From an uncultured Acidobacteriaceae bacterium (GTDB lineage: Bacteria; Acidobacteriota; Terriglobia; Terriglobales; Acidobacteriaceae), in contig CAIWFH010000127.1 of NCBI GenBank assembly GCA_903911925.1, forward strand, positions 1-40,069: a stretch of 40,069 nt of DNA, written 5' to 3'. A program made the position numbers and the translations under genes. Of this stretch, positions 1 through 8,944 are shown in pieces (within the stretch, counting starts at the first letter, position 1; every line of letters begins with the position of its first letter). Under the pieces are notes generated by a model, which was given only the letters and a program-made list of their open reading frames with translations, did no database searches and was not told where the DNA came from.

Positions 1-30
1 AAACTGCTCCAGTGTCTCTTTGCTCGGCAT
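1..30 (-). CDS. Partial gene leaving the left edge (possible SnoaL/NTF2-like protein)
   Basis: On the minus strand an ATG at 30-28 opens a frame that stays open to the window edge and reads MPSKETLEQF. It is preceded by AGGGGGATTTG, a strong ribosome binding site five bases from the start, which is the main reason to call it. The ten residues resemble the N-terminus of small NTF2/SnoaL-like proteins, but ten residues cannot establish a family. It is transcribed divergently from the ubiX-like gene, with about 195 bp between them. Confidence 0.45.
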   Translation of the reverse strand, partial: MPSKETLEQF

Positions 31-225
31 CAAATCCCCCTGAAAGAAACTTCATGCCTGACAAACCTCTACGTAAGTGACAACCCTGGTCCGTGCCGAC
101 TCTGGTTCACCTCAATTTCAAATGCGATTGCCCTGGGGCTGAGGTACCTTGGTGGAGAGCGTATGGGTTCATCGCGAAGCCGCAGGCCGGTTCGCCGCGG
201 CGGTTGCACCACAAGGGAGACAGGA

Positions 226-825
226 ATGGTGAGCAGAAAGCGGCTCGTAATCGGCATCAGCGGCGCAAGTGGCGCGATACTCGGTATCGAGTTGCTGAAG
301 CAGATAAGGCAGTTTGCTGAGTGGGAGACACACCTCCTTCTCACCTCCGGCGCGCGCCGCACCATCCAGTTAGAAACCAGCTACACGATTAAACAGGTTG
401 AAGCGTTAGCTACCACTGTTCACAAATTGGGCGACGTTGGCGCCAGCGTAGCCAGCGGCACATTCAAGACCGCCGGAATGGTGATCGTTCCCTGCAGCAT
501 GAAGACGCTTGCCGGCGTCGCCAGCGGATTCTCCGAAAACCTGCTGCTGCGCGCCGCCGATGTAACACTCAAGGAGCGCAGGACGCTGGTTCTGGTACCG
601 CGCGAAACGCCGCTCAGCCGCATTCATCTCCGCAATCTCTTGACTGCCTCAGAAGCCGGCGCGTTAATACTACCTCCCATGGTTGCCTATTACAACAACC
701 CGGCCAACGTCCAGGCAATGACAAAGCAAATAGTCTGCAAGATTCTCGATGTATTTGAGATTTCCCCGCCTGACTTCTACCGCTGGGGCGAGACTCTTGC
801 CAGGGAAGGGGCGGAGCCGGAGTAG
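226..825 (+). CDS. ubiX: UbiX/Pad1-family flavin prenyltransferase
   Basis: Predicted cytoplasmic enzyme that joins a dimethylallyl group to FMN, making prenyl-FMN, the cofactor of UbiD-type decarboxylases. The 199-aa product has the usual UbiX length. It carries the N-terminal nucleotide-binding loop GISGASGA, the central PCSMKTLAGVASGFSENLL segment, and the RRTLVLVPRETPLSRIHLRN segment followed by a proline-rich PPMVAYYNNP stretch, all family signatures. The ATG at 226 is chosen over an upstream in-frame ATG at 163 because AAGGGAGA sits about six bases before it and the family motif begins right after it. No ubiD partner is in the window, so the decarboxylation pathway served (ubiquinone/menaquinone or aromatic acids) is unknown. 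Confidence 0.88.
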   Translation: MVSRKRLVIGISGASGAILGIELLKQIRQFAEWETHLLLTSGARRTIQLETSYTIKQVEALATTVHKLGDVGASVASGTFKTAGMVIVPCSMKTLAGVASGFSENLLLRAADVTLKERRTLVLVPRETPLSRIHLRNLLTASEAGALILPPMVAYYNNPANVQAMTKQIVCKILDVFEISPPDFYRWGETLAREGAEPE

Positions 826-869
826 ACTGCTTCGATGTTCTGCTCTACGAACCTCCACGCCGATGTGCC

Positions 870-2621
870 TTACTTGAACGGTCTGCCTTTGACTTGTCCT
901 AGCCCTTCACGCAAAGTAAGAAGCTGATTCGACGGCGCAGACTTGATCGTCTCGACGAAGCCGGAAGGCCAGTTGACCTCAACATCCACGGTGGACGCGG
1001 CGCCAAGTCCGAAGTGGAGGCGCGGGTCATTCGAGGAAAGGAAGCTGGACTGGCTCATCAGTTCCTGCACCTGCACTTTCCCACCGTAACGCACTAAAAC
1101 GCGCGCGCCGATCGCGCTGCGGTTGCTCTTGACGCCTTCAAGGCGAATCTTGATCCAGTGGTTGCCAGCCGGCGCGTCATTGCGCAGCAGTGTCGGCGGC
1201 TCATTCACATTCATGATGAGCACGTCCATGTCGCCATCGTTGTCAAAATCGCCAAAGGCCGCGCCGCGCGCGCAGTGCGGTGCCATCACATCCGGGCCAA
1301 CTTCGGGGCCAAGCTCCACGAATGTGCCGTCACCTTGATTGCGAAACACCAGGCTCGGACTGCGCGCCGGGAGCCGGGATGAAACTCGTGCGACCTGCGG
1401 ATACACGCTGCCGCTGGTTAGTAGGATGTCTGGCTGCCCGTCATTGTCAAAGTCCACGAGCCCCGCGCCAAAGCAGACGAAGCGGGACTCCTTGTTCAGG
1501 CCGGACTGGATCGTCACATCGTCGAAATTGCCCTTGCCGTCGTTGCGATAAAGGCCGGGCGACTGGGTATAGAAATGTGTCTTGATCAAGTCCGTGTGGC
1601 CGTCGAGATTGTAGTCGCCCGCCGCGGCGCCCATTCCGCCCATCAACTGGCCTTCTCCGCTCAATGCGACGCCGCGGAAGATGGCCTCTTCGCGAAACGT
1701 GCCGTCATGGTTGTTCATCAGCAGCAGAGACGGAGTTGCATCGCAGGCGACAAAGATGTCGGGCCAGCCGTCTTCATCGGCATCGAAACACACAACAGAC
1801 AGCCCGTACGATCCTCTGAAGCTACCGACGCCGGACTCCTTTGAGACATCGGTAAAAGTGCCGTCGCCATTGTTGCGGTACAGGTAATTGCCTGCCTTCG
1901 GCAAACCCAGCGGACCGCAGATCACCGGCACGCCTTGGTAGTTGCAGCTGGGCTCGGTAGCAGACGGCTTGGGTGCGGTCGCCAAATCGATCTCAAGGTA
2001 ATTTGACACAAATAAGTCGAGCAAGCCGTCGCGATTGTAATCAACAAAACTACAACCCGTGCTGTAGCGCGTCGAAGGGTGAAGCAGGCCGGCCTTGGCT
2101 GTCACATCCGTGAAGGTGCCGTCGCCATTGTTGCGCATCAGGCGGTTTTGCCCGTAATAGGTTAGGAAGAGGTCTTCAAAACCGTCGTTGTTGTAGTCGC
2201 CAACGCAGACACCTTGCGCCCAACCGGCGTCAAGCAGTCCGGCCTTTGCGGTCACGTCGGTAAACGTTCCGTCACGATTGTTCTTGTAGAGGCGGTTGCT
2301 CGCAGTGGCCGGGGTGTTCTCAAGCTTGCGCCCGCCCAGGATGAAGATGTCCATCCATCCATCGTTGTCGTAATCCAGGAACGCGCAGCCTGCGGCCATC
2401 GATTCAACAATGTAAGTGAAGTTGTCAATGTCGCCATAGACCATGGATTCGGTGAGGCCCGCAGCGTGGGCCACATCTACGAAACGGGAAAACGGCGCTG
2501 CTGACTTTTTGACCATAACTGTCCCGCGCATGATACCCGGCAGCAATGCGGGGGCAAGAACCGCGGGGACGGCTCCAAGCAGGCGACGGCGCGTCCAGAG
2601 GCTGGATTTCCTGTTACCCAT
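870..2621 (-). CDS. Tat-exported VCBS/FG-GAP repeat protein with ASPIC/UnbV domain (CRTAC1-like)
   Basis: Predicted secreted beta-propeller protein of 583 aa. The N-terminus has a twin-arginine signal (TRRRLLGA followed by a hydrophobic stretch). Then come repeated acidic calcium-binding-type motifs such as DYDNDGWMD, DYNNDGFED, DYNRDGLLD and DFDNDGDMD, each followed by LYRNNGDGTFTDV-type strands. The C-terminal 100 residues form an ASPIC/UnbV domain (GVKSNRSAIGARV ... HFGLG ... WPSG). The family resembles animal CRTAC1; its bacterial function is mostly unknown. The ATG at 2621 is preferred over one at 2633 because the GGGGAGG ribosome site abuts the latter with no spacer. It lies 33 bp downstream of the TPR gene and is probably co-transcribed with it. 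Confidence 0.85.
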   Translation of the reverse strand: MGNRKSSLWTRRRLLGAVPAVLAPALLPGIMRGTVMVKKSAAPFSRFVDVAHAAGLTESMVYGDIDNFTYIVESMAAGCAFLDYDNDGWMDIFILGGRKLENTPATASNRLYKNNRDGTFTDVTAKAGLLDAGWAQGVCVGDYNNDGFEDLFLTYYGQNRLMRNNGDGTFTDVTAKAGLLHPSTRYSTGCSFVDYNRDGLLDLFVSNYLEIDLATAPKPSATEPSCNYQGVPVICGPLGLPKAGNYLYRNNGDGTFTDVSKESGVGSFRGSYGLSVVCFDADEDGWPDIFVACDATPSLLLMNNHDGTFREEAIFRGVALSGEGQLMGGMGAAAGDYNLDGHTDLIKTHFYTQSPGLYRNDGKGNFDDVTIQSGLNKESRFVCFGAGLVDFDNDGQPDILLTSGSVYPQVARVSSRLPARSPSLVFRNQGDGTFVELGPEVGPDVMAPHCARGAAFGDFDNDGDMDVLIMNVNEPPTLLRNDAPAGNHWIKIRLEGVKSNRSAIGARVLVRYGGKVQVQELMSQSSFLSSNDPRLHFGLGAASTVDVEVNWPSGFVETIKSAPSNQLLTLREGLGQVKGRPFK

Positions 2622-2654
2622 AAAAGCCTGCATCCTCCCCGACGCACTGGTCCC

Positions 2655-4103
2655 TCAATGTTGGTTCATTGCGGCAGACAGCATCTGATTGAGTCTCAGT
2701 GCGGTGGCGTTCTTTGGTTCCAGCTTCAGAGCGTTGGCCACTGCTGCCTGGGCTTCCTGGAACCTGGATTGCCTGGCAAGGGTAGAAGCGAGGGAGCACC
2801 ATGCCTGCACATTGCTTGGAAGAGCCTCGACGGTGATCCGGAATTGACGTTCGGCTGCGCGATCATTGCCGGCTTGAAATTCAAGATACCCCAGTTGGTA
2901 TTGCGCGAGAGTGAACGCCGGATTCACCTTGATCGCCTGCTCCAAGGCAGCCCGCTCGCCCTGCACATCGCCCAGTTCGGCCAAGACGAGCGCAAGCCGG
3001 TAAGACAGGCTGGCATCGTTCGGCTCCACAGCGCAAGCCTCGCGATACAAATCGGCTGCCTTCTGGTTGTCGCCCTTCTTCGCGGCCTGTGCGGCTTCTG
3101 ACGCCTTCAGCATAGCTTCGTATTTATCCGACGATTGCTTCAGTTGCTTTTTGTAGAGTTCGAGTTGTTGCTGCGCCTCTTCAGTCTCCCCCAGTTGGCG
3201 CAGAACCTTGGCCAGCTCGAACCGGACTTGCGGCTCGGTTGCTCCGAGTGCGATCGCCTTTTCAAGCTGTACTTTGGCCGTGGCGGGTTCATGAGTCTGT
3301 GCCAGCAGGATGCCAAGGTTAGCCCGGGTGCTGGCATCGCCGGGCTTCACTGCAATGGCTTCCTCAAGGTGCTTGCGCGCTGCCGTATCGTTGCCAGCCT
3401 TGCGCTCAAGGAATCCGTTGAGCTGCAAAATGTCGGGGTCATGCGGGGCAAGTGCGAGCAACTTGTGAGCCAGCGGCGTTGCCACGGCATCGTTTCCTGT
3501 GACGGTCAGAGTATGGAGATACAGGCGTTGCGCCTCCAGGTCAGCGGGCTTGCGGCCGGCCAACTGACCGGCAACTTTCGACGCAACCTCATACTGCGCG
3601 TCTTGCAGATAGAAAGAGACCAGGGCGTCGACCAGGAGATCGGAGTTCGGGTAAGTTCTGATTCCTGCGTTCCACACCTGCACTGCTTCATCGGTCTGGC
3701 CCGCGCCTTTAAGCGCGTTGCCAAGGTCAATTGTCAGTCTCTCGTCACGAGGCGTTGCGCGAAGGTGGTTGATGGCGGCTTCATAATCGCCAGTAGCGAT
3801 AAGCGCCTTGGCAAGCCCGTCGAGCGCCTTCTTCGATGTAGGATCGACCTTGAGCGCGGACTCGAATGTCACGGCAGCGCAGTCGGGCTTGTGATTTTCA
3901 CTGAACCAGCTGCCTAGAGCGATATAAGCTTCCGCGGTGGCATGAGCGTGGATCGCAGCCTGCATGGGCGCCGGACCGGAGCAGGATTCGCCACTCGAAG
4001 GCAAGGATGCCCCGAGGAGAGCCAAAACGATCAACCCGGTTCTGGTCGAAGCCAGAAGCGTGTAGACGCTCTCGATTGTAATTTCCGTTCCGGCAATTCT
4101 CAT
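2655..4103 (-). CDS. Exported or membrane-anchored TPR-repeat protein
   Basis: A 482-aa protein made of about ten tetratricopeptide repeats (for example the stretches around AAVTFESALKVDP, ARKHLEEAIAVKPGDA and AQYQLGYLEFQAGNDRAAERQF). TPR arrays usually act as protein-binding scaffolds. The N-terminus (MRIAGTEITIESVY, then a hydrophobic TRTGLIVLALLGASLP) looks like a signal or anchor. The frame is open upstream to a TTG at 4250, but that would overlap the end of the RND pump gene. The ATG at 4103 leaves a 109-bp gap and begins just before the signal-like segment. The ribosome site is weak. The gene lies between the pump and the VCBS/UnbV gene on one strand, so it probably works with the VCBS protein at the cell surface. 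Confidence 0.78.
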   Translation of the reverse strand: MRIAGTEITIESVYTLLASTRTGLIVLALLGASLPSSGESCSGPAPMQAAIHAHATAEAYIALGSWFSENHKPDCAAVTFESALKVDPTSKKALDGLAKALIATGDYEAAINHLRATPRDERLTIDLGNALKGAGQTDEAVQVWNAGIRTYPNSDLLVDALVSFYLQDAQYEVASKVAGQLAGRKPADLEAQRLYLHTLTVTGNDAVATPLAHKLLALAPHDPDILQLNGFLERKAGNDTAARKHLEEAIAVKPGDASTRANLGILLAQTHEPATAKVQLEKAIALGATEPQVRFELAKVLRQLGETEEAQQQLELYKKQLKQSSDKYEAMLKASEAAQAAKKGDNQKAADLYREACAVEPNDASLSYRLALVLAELGDVQGERAALEQAIKVNPAFTLAQYQLGYLEFQAGNDRAAERQFRITVEALPSNVQAWCSLASTLARQSRFQEAQAAVANALKLEPKNATALRLNQMLSAAMNQH

Positions 4104-4212
4104 GGCTGTCAGTCCCAGAGTATACTTGCGTGAATTTGGCCTTTGCAAGGAAGCATCCGCAACAGGCGGCACTCCGGGAAAGAGCGCACTTCCTGCAATT
4201 GATCGCGCTTGC

Positions 4213-7200
4213 TCAATCGTCAATACCCGGCTTCGCGTGCAGCTTGCCAACTCGCAGCGAGCGCTCCTTCATCATCACAAAAAAGACCGGAACCAGGATT
4301 AGGACATGAATGGATGAAGTGATCATTCCGCCGACGATAGGCGCTGCGATCGGCTTCATTACATCCGAACCCACGCCCGACGCCCAGAGAATGGGAACGA
4401 GGCTCAAAAGCACGGCGAATACGGTCATCAACTTCGGCCGAAGCCGCTGCACGGCCCCTTCGATCACCGCCGATTCGATGTCCACGGCAGAATGCACTTC
4501 TCCTGAATTCAGGCGGCGCTCCAGCGCCTCGTGGAGGTACACAACCATCACCACGCCGGTTTCAACAGCGATTCCAAAAAGAGCCAGGTAGCCCACCCAC
4601 ACCGCAACACTGAAGTTGTAGCCAAGCAGCCACTGCATCAGCAGTCCTCCGGTCATAGCGTAAATCGTGGGAACAATTAGGACCACGACCTCGACAACGG
4701 AGTGGAAGATCATGTAGAGCAGAAGAAAGATCAGTGCGAAGACAACTGGGACAATCAGGTTTAACCGCCGCCTGGCGCGCTGCTCAAATTGGTATTCTCC
4801 CGACCATGAATAAGAGTAGTTCGCCGGCAGGGTGAGCTTGCTGCTCAGTAGGTGATTCGCCGCATCGACGAACGCGCCGTAATTCGTGTTCTTGAGATTG
4901 ATATAGGTATAGCCGGTGAGTTGTCCGTCTTCGTCGCGGATCATCGCCGGCCCTTCCGAATAGGAGACACGAGCCACCTGGCCGAGCGGAATCTGGTAGC
5001 CGGTCGGCGTGCCGATAAGGACAGCACGCATGCGGTCGATGCTGTTCCGAAAATCCTGCTCGTATCGGACATTAATCGGATAGCGTTCGCGACCCTCTAT
5101 GTTTTCGGCGATATTCTTGCCGCCTATGCCCGACGAAACCGCAGTCTGCACATCGGCAACGCTCAAACCGTAGCGCGCCGCTTCTTCCCGGTTCACCTCA
5201 ACATTGATGTAATAGCCCTGCGAGATCCGCTCCGAAAAAATTGAGCGCTGCTCCGGCATGGTGGCAAGCAGGGTTTGAATCTGCCCGGCAAGCCGCTCGA
5301 TGCCGTCCACGTTTGGCCCCTGCACCTTGATACCCAGTGGAGTCTTGATGCCGGTAAGCTCCATGTCCAGCCGGCCTTCCACCGGGCTGGTCCATGTGTT
5401 GGGGATACCGGGAAACTGCACCTTGGCATCCATCTCTTGAATCAGCTTGTCGTAGGTCATGCCCAGCCGCCATTGCTCTCGCGGCTTCAGCATGATGGTG
5501 GTGTCGAACATGTCCAGCGGGGCGTTGTCTGTTGCACTCTCCGACCTACCGACAGTTCCAAAGACGCTCTCAACTTCGGGAAACGTGCGCAGAATCGCAT
5601 CCTGCTTTTGCAGGAGTGTCCTGGCCTGCTCGATTGAAATGCCCGGCAGCGAGGTCGGCATATAGAGCGTGGATCCCTCGAAAAGTGGCGGCATAAACTG
5701 GCTTCCCAGCTTGAAAGCCACAGGCAGCGTTGCCGCGAGAAACAGAAGATTGAGGGTGATGGTCAGGAACCTGTGGCGGAGGCAGAAGCGCAGCACCGGT
5801 AGATAGAGCGCCTGCGTCAATCGCGAGATTGGGTTCGCGCGCTCCGTCCGCAGATTTCCACGGATCAGCAGCACCATTAGAACGGGAACCAGTGTGATAG
5901 CGAGGATGGACGAAGCGCCGACAGCAAGGGACTTGGTCCAGACAAGCGGCCGGAACATGCGCCCCTCCTGCGCTTCGAGGAGAAACACGGGAAGAAAAGA
6001 GACCAGGATGATGAGGAGCGAGAAAAAGAGTGCCGGTCCAACTTGCTTGGCAGCGCCAATTAGGATGCGCTTGCGCTCTGCATTTGAAACCGGCCCTGGG
6101 CCGTTCTGCTGCCGCTCAGCGAGATGGCGGTAGCCGTTTTCTACCATGACAATCGCCGCATCCACAAGGACGCCGATGGCCAGCGCCAATCCGCCGAGCG
6201 ACATGATATTTGAAGTAAGCCCGAGATAGTAGATAGGTATGAACGAAATCAGCACTGCGATAGGCAGAATAAGTACAACAATAAGTGCCGAGCGAAAATG
6301 GAAGAGAAAAAGCAGGATAACCAGGCTCACGATGACTGCTTCTTCCAGCAGCGCACGTTGAAGCGTGGTGATCGAGTCTTTGATGAGTCCTGAGCGGTCA
6401 TACGCAGAAACGATCTCGACGCCGGGCGGAAGAGCGGGAGCAATCTCGCGGAACTTGCGCTTAACGCCCTCAATCACATTCAGCGCATTCATGCCCTGCC
6501 GCATAACCACGATCCCGCCAACCGTTTCGCCCATTCCGCTCCAGTCGGCAACGCCCTCGCGGATATCCGGACCGAATCCAACGGTTCCCAGATCACGCAC
6601 CAGCACCGGAACCCCATTCTTGCTGCCGACTGCAACGCTCTCCAGATCTTTCGTTGAATTCAGATATCCAAGCCCGCGAATGATGTATTGCGTCCCGCTT
6701 AAGTCCAGAACCCGGCCGCCCACCTCGTTGGTGCTGTCCTTTATCTTGTCGATCACAGTCGAAAGAGTTATTCCGTAAGCGTACAGTTTGTTCGGATCGA
6801 GGCGCACCTGATACTGCCGGACGAATCCCCCAATACTGGTTACTTCCGCGACGCCGGGAACTGTCTCCAATGCATATCGCAGGTGCCAGTCCTGCAAGCT
6901 GCGCAACTCGGCGAGACTATGGGTTCCGCTCTTGTCGATAATTGCGTATTCAAAGACCCATCCCGCGGCCGTTGCATCAGGGCCAATAACAGGAGTTACT
7001 CCCTGGGGTAACCTGCCGCTGATCTGCTGTAAGTATTCAAGTACCCGCGAACGCGCCCAGTAGACGTCCGTCCGATCCTCGAAGACGACAAAGACGTAGG
7101 AGTCGCCCAGCATGGTTTGCGCACGTACCGCCTTCACGTGCGGCGCGGCCAGCAAGCTTGTCACGATCGGATAAGTGACCTGGTCTTCGATGATATCCGG

Positions 7201-7371
7201 CGGCTCACCGGCCCAGCTGGTGCGCACGATGACCTGAACATCGGAGATATCCGGCAGCGCGTCCAGGGGAAGATGCTTCAATGACCAAGCGCCCGCAAAA
7301 GTTAGCAGAGCAACAATTGCAAATACAAGAAAGCGATTTCGTGAGCAAACTCCGATGATTCGGGCGATCAT
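4213..7371 (-). CDS. cusA: CusA/CzcA-family heavy-metal RND efflux pump
   Basis: Inner-membrane proton-driven pump of a tripartite Cu(I)/Ag(I)-type exporter. At 1052 aa it has full RND length. TM1 is near residues 10-28. The first large periplasmic loop contains the CusA-like DVYWARSRVLEYLQQISG segment. The TM4 motif GVLVDAAIVMVENGYRHL carries the proton-relay aspartate and is closer to CusA than to CzcA. A second hydrophobic half starts near residue 860. The start lies one base after the stop of the membrane-fusion gene (TGA-G-ATG), so the genes are translationally coupled. Substrate is inferred from family resemblance; cobalt, zinc or cadmium cannot be excluded. Confidence 0.9.
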   Translation of the reverse strand: MIARIIGVCSRNRFLVFAIVALLTFAGAWSLKHLPLDALPDISDVQVIVRTSWAGEPPDIIEDQVTYPIVTSLLAAPHVKAVRAQTMLGDSYVFVVFEDRTDVYWARSRVLEYLQQISGRLPQGVTPVIGPDATAAGWVFEYAIIDKSGTHSLAELRSLQDWHLRYALETVPGVAEVTSIGGFVRQYQVRLDPNKLYAYGITLSTVIDKIKDSTNEVGGRVLDLSGTQYIIRGLGYLNSTKDLESVAVGSKNGVPVLVRDLGTVGFGPDIREGVADWSGMGETVGGIVVMRQGMNALNVIEGVKRKFREIAPALPPGVEIVSAYDRSGLIKDSITTLQRALLEEAVIVSLVILLFLFHFRSALIVVLILPIAVLISFIPIYYLGLTSNIMSLGGLALAIGVLVDAAIVMVENGYRHLAERQQNGPGPVSNAERKRILIGAAKQVGPALFFSLLIILVSFLPVFLLEAQEGRMFRPLVWTKSLAVGASSILAITLVPVLMVLLIRGNLRTERANPISRLTQALYLPVLRFCLRHRFLTITLNLLFLAATLPVAFKLGSQFMPPLFEGSTLYMPTSLPGISIEQARTLLQKQDAILRTFPEVESVFGTVGRSESATDNAPLDMFDTTIMLKPREQWRLGMTYDKLIQEMDAKVQFPGIPNTWTSPVEGRLDMELTGIKTPLGIKVQGPNVDGIERLAGQIQTLLATMPEQRSIFSERISQGYYINVEVNREEAARYGLSVADVQTAVSSGIGGKNIAENIEGRERYPINVRYEQDFRNSIDRMRAVLIGTPTGYQIPLGQVARVSYSEGPAMIRDEDGQLTGYTYINLKNTNYGAFVDAANHLLSSKLTLPANYSYSWSGEYQFEQRARRRLNLIVPVVFALIFLLLYMIFHSVVEVVVLIVPTIYAMTGGLLMQWLLGYNFSVAVWVGYLALFGIAVETGVVMVVYLHEALERRLNSGEVHSAVDIESAVIEGAVQRLRPKLMTVFAVLLSLVPILWASGVGSDVMKPIAAPIVGGMITSSIHVLILVPVFFVMMKERSLRVGKLHAKPGIDD

Positions 7372-7372
7372 C

Positions 7373-8944
7373 TCACATTCCGCCTTTTGCGTTCACGGTC
7401 ATCTTCTTTGCGGCGATCAACTGACCGTGCAGCTTTGCCGTAATGGTCACCTGCCACGTTCCACCCATGGGCAGTTCCGTGTTGCCCTCATAGAGTCCCA
7501 CGCCCTTACCGGTGAGCGTTGTCGAAACTTTCATTTCGGCCATGCCCATCTCCGGCATTGCGGCCATGAAAAATGTGACGTCAACATCGGCGCCGGAGTC
7601 CGCTGTGCCACTGTTACCGGCCATCTTCACGCGAAGCCTGGTCCGTCCTTTTTGCGGTGGATCGGGATTGGTTGTGAATTCCAACTGGACAGTTTGCCCC
7701 GGCGCAGTCCCCTGGCCGGCGCCTGCGCCTTGTGCCGGCTGCAAGTATGCGCCAGAGGCCGCCTGAAGCTGGCTCTCAGAATCTAATAGAAAATTGGCCG
7801 AAGTTACAATTGCCTGGTGCGCTTCAATGCCCTGCATAACTACGATATCGTTGCCTACCTGCGGGCCAAGCACCACATCCTTGGGTTCGATAAGTCCATT
7901 GCCTTTGCTCAAAAAGACGATCTGTTTCAAGCCCGTTTGAAGAACAGACGATGCTGGAACAACCAGGCACCTCCCTAGCGAGGACTTAAGGATTACATTG
8001 ACATACATTCCCGGCTTGAGCAGCAGGCCAGCGTTTTCTACGGAGAGGCGCACGGGCACGGTTCGAGTCGTCGTTTCCACCTGCGGCAGCACCTGCTCAA
8101 CCTTTCCGCTGAACGTCATTTGCGGATATGCATCGACGGTGATCGCTGCCTTGTCGCCCAGTTTGAGGCGGCCTACGTCAGATTGGAATACCTGCGCGTT
8201 GACCCACACCTGCGAAAGATCGGTGATCGCGTAGAGCCGCGTGGATGGTTCGGCATACATGTTCGGGAACGTGTTGCGCTCGGTAATATAGCCAGTCGCA
8301 GGGGATTGAACGGTAAGGTCGGTGATCACCTTGCCGGTGCGTTTCAACTCTGCAATCTGGTCCGCGGAGATATCCCATTGCTCCAGCCTGCGTTCGGCCG
8401 CGGTGGATAGTGACCGGGCTCCGGCGGCAACGTCGCGGATGGAACTCCTGCTTAAGGCCCGCTGGTTGTCGTTGGCCAGCACGTATTCCCGCTCAGTATT
8501 TACAAGGTCGGGACTGTAGATGGTAAAGAGCGGGTCGCCTTTCTTGACGTATTGGTAGATGGCGTCCGCGAACACCTTTCGTATGTATCCGGAGAAGCGT
8601 ACCTGCACATACGAGACTTGCCGGTCGTTGATTGCCACATTGCCGGTTGCGCGCAGGTCGTCACTTATCTCTTTGTATTCTGCTGTGCCCGTGGTCACGC
8701 CGATGCTTCGCATCTGTTCAGCCGTGAGTTGCACTGGAGAAAGAGGCGCCTCCATAGGGCGCGAAGACGGTGCCGCGGGCTCTGCTCCTGAGGACGCTGG
8801 ACCTGCAGCGATTGGAGCCGGCGCGCCTGTAGACAGCATGGAATGCATAGCGGGGTGCCGCAGATAAAAGAAGAGCGCACCCGCCACCAAGGCGGCCCAT
8901 ACCAGTGAAGTGAACAGGACATACTTTCCGCCTGTGGCGCTCAT
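7373..8944 (-). CDS. cusB: CusB-type periplasmic adaptor with C-terminal FixH/YtkA-like domain
   Basis: Membrane-fusion protein (523 aa) that links the RND pump to the outer-membrane channel. The N-terminal membrane anchor (about residues 8-27) is followed by a HlyD/CusB core: barrel-sandwich strands (VRFSGYIRKVFADAIYQYVK), a helical hairpin (LVNTEREYVLAND) and beta-barrel/proximal domains. After a Pro/Gly/Gln-rich linker, about the last 105 residues form a separate beta-domain of FixH/YtkA type. This domain has the methionine-rich stretch MAAMPEMGMAEMKV, which could bind Cu(I). The start overlaps the stop of the upstream TolC gene by four bases (ATGA). Confidence 0.88.
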   Translation of the reverse strand: MSATGGKYVLFTSLVWAALVAGALFFYLRHPAMHSMLSTGAPAPIAAGPASSGAEPAAPSSRPMEAPLSPVQLTAEQMRSIGVTTGTAEYKEISDDLRATGNVAINDRQVSYVQVRFSGYIRKVFADAIYQYVKKGDPLFTIYSPDLVNTEREYVLANDNQRALSRSSIRDVAAGARSLSTAAERRLEQWDISADQIAELKRTGKVITDLTVQSPATGYITERNTFPNMYAEPSTRLYAITDLSQVWVNAQVFQSDVGRLKLGDKAAITVDAYPQMTFSGKVEQVLPQVETTTRTVPVRLSVENAGLLLKPGMYVNVILKSSLGRCLVVPASSVLQTGLKQIVFLSKGNGLIEPKDVVLGPQVGNDIVVMQGIEAHQAIVTSANFLLDSESQLQAASGAYLQPAQGAGAGQGTAPGQTVQLEFTTNPDPPQKGRTRLRVKMAGNSGTADSGADVDVTFFMAAMPEMGMAEMKVSTTLTGKGVGLYEGNTELPMGGTWQVTITAKLHGQLIAAKKMTVNAKGGM

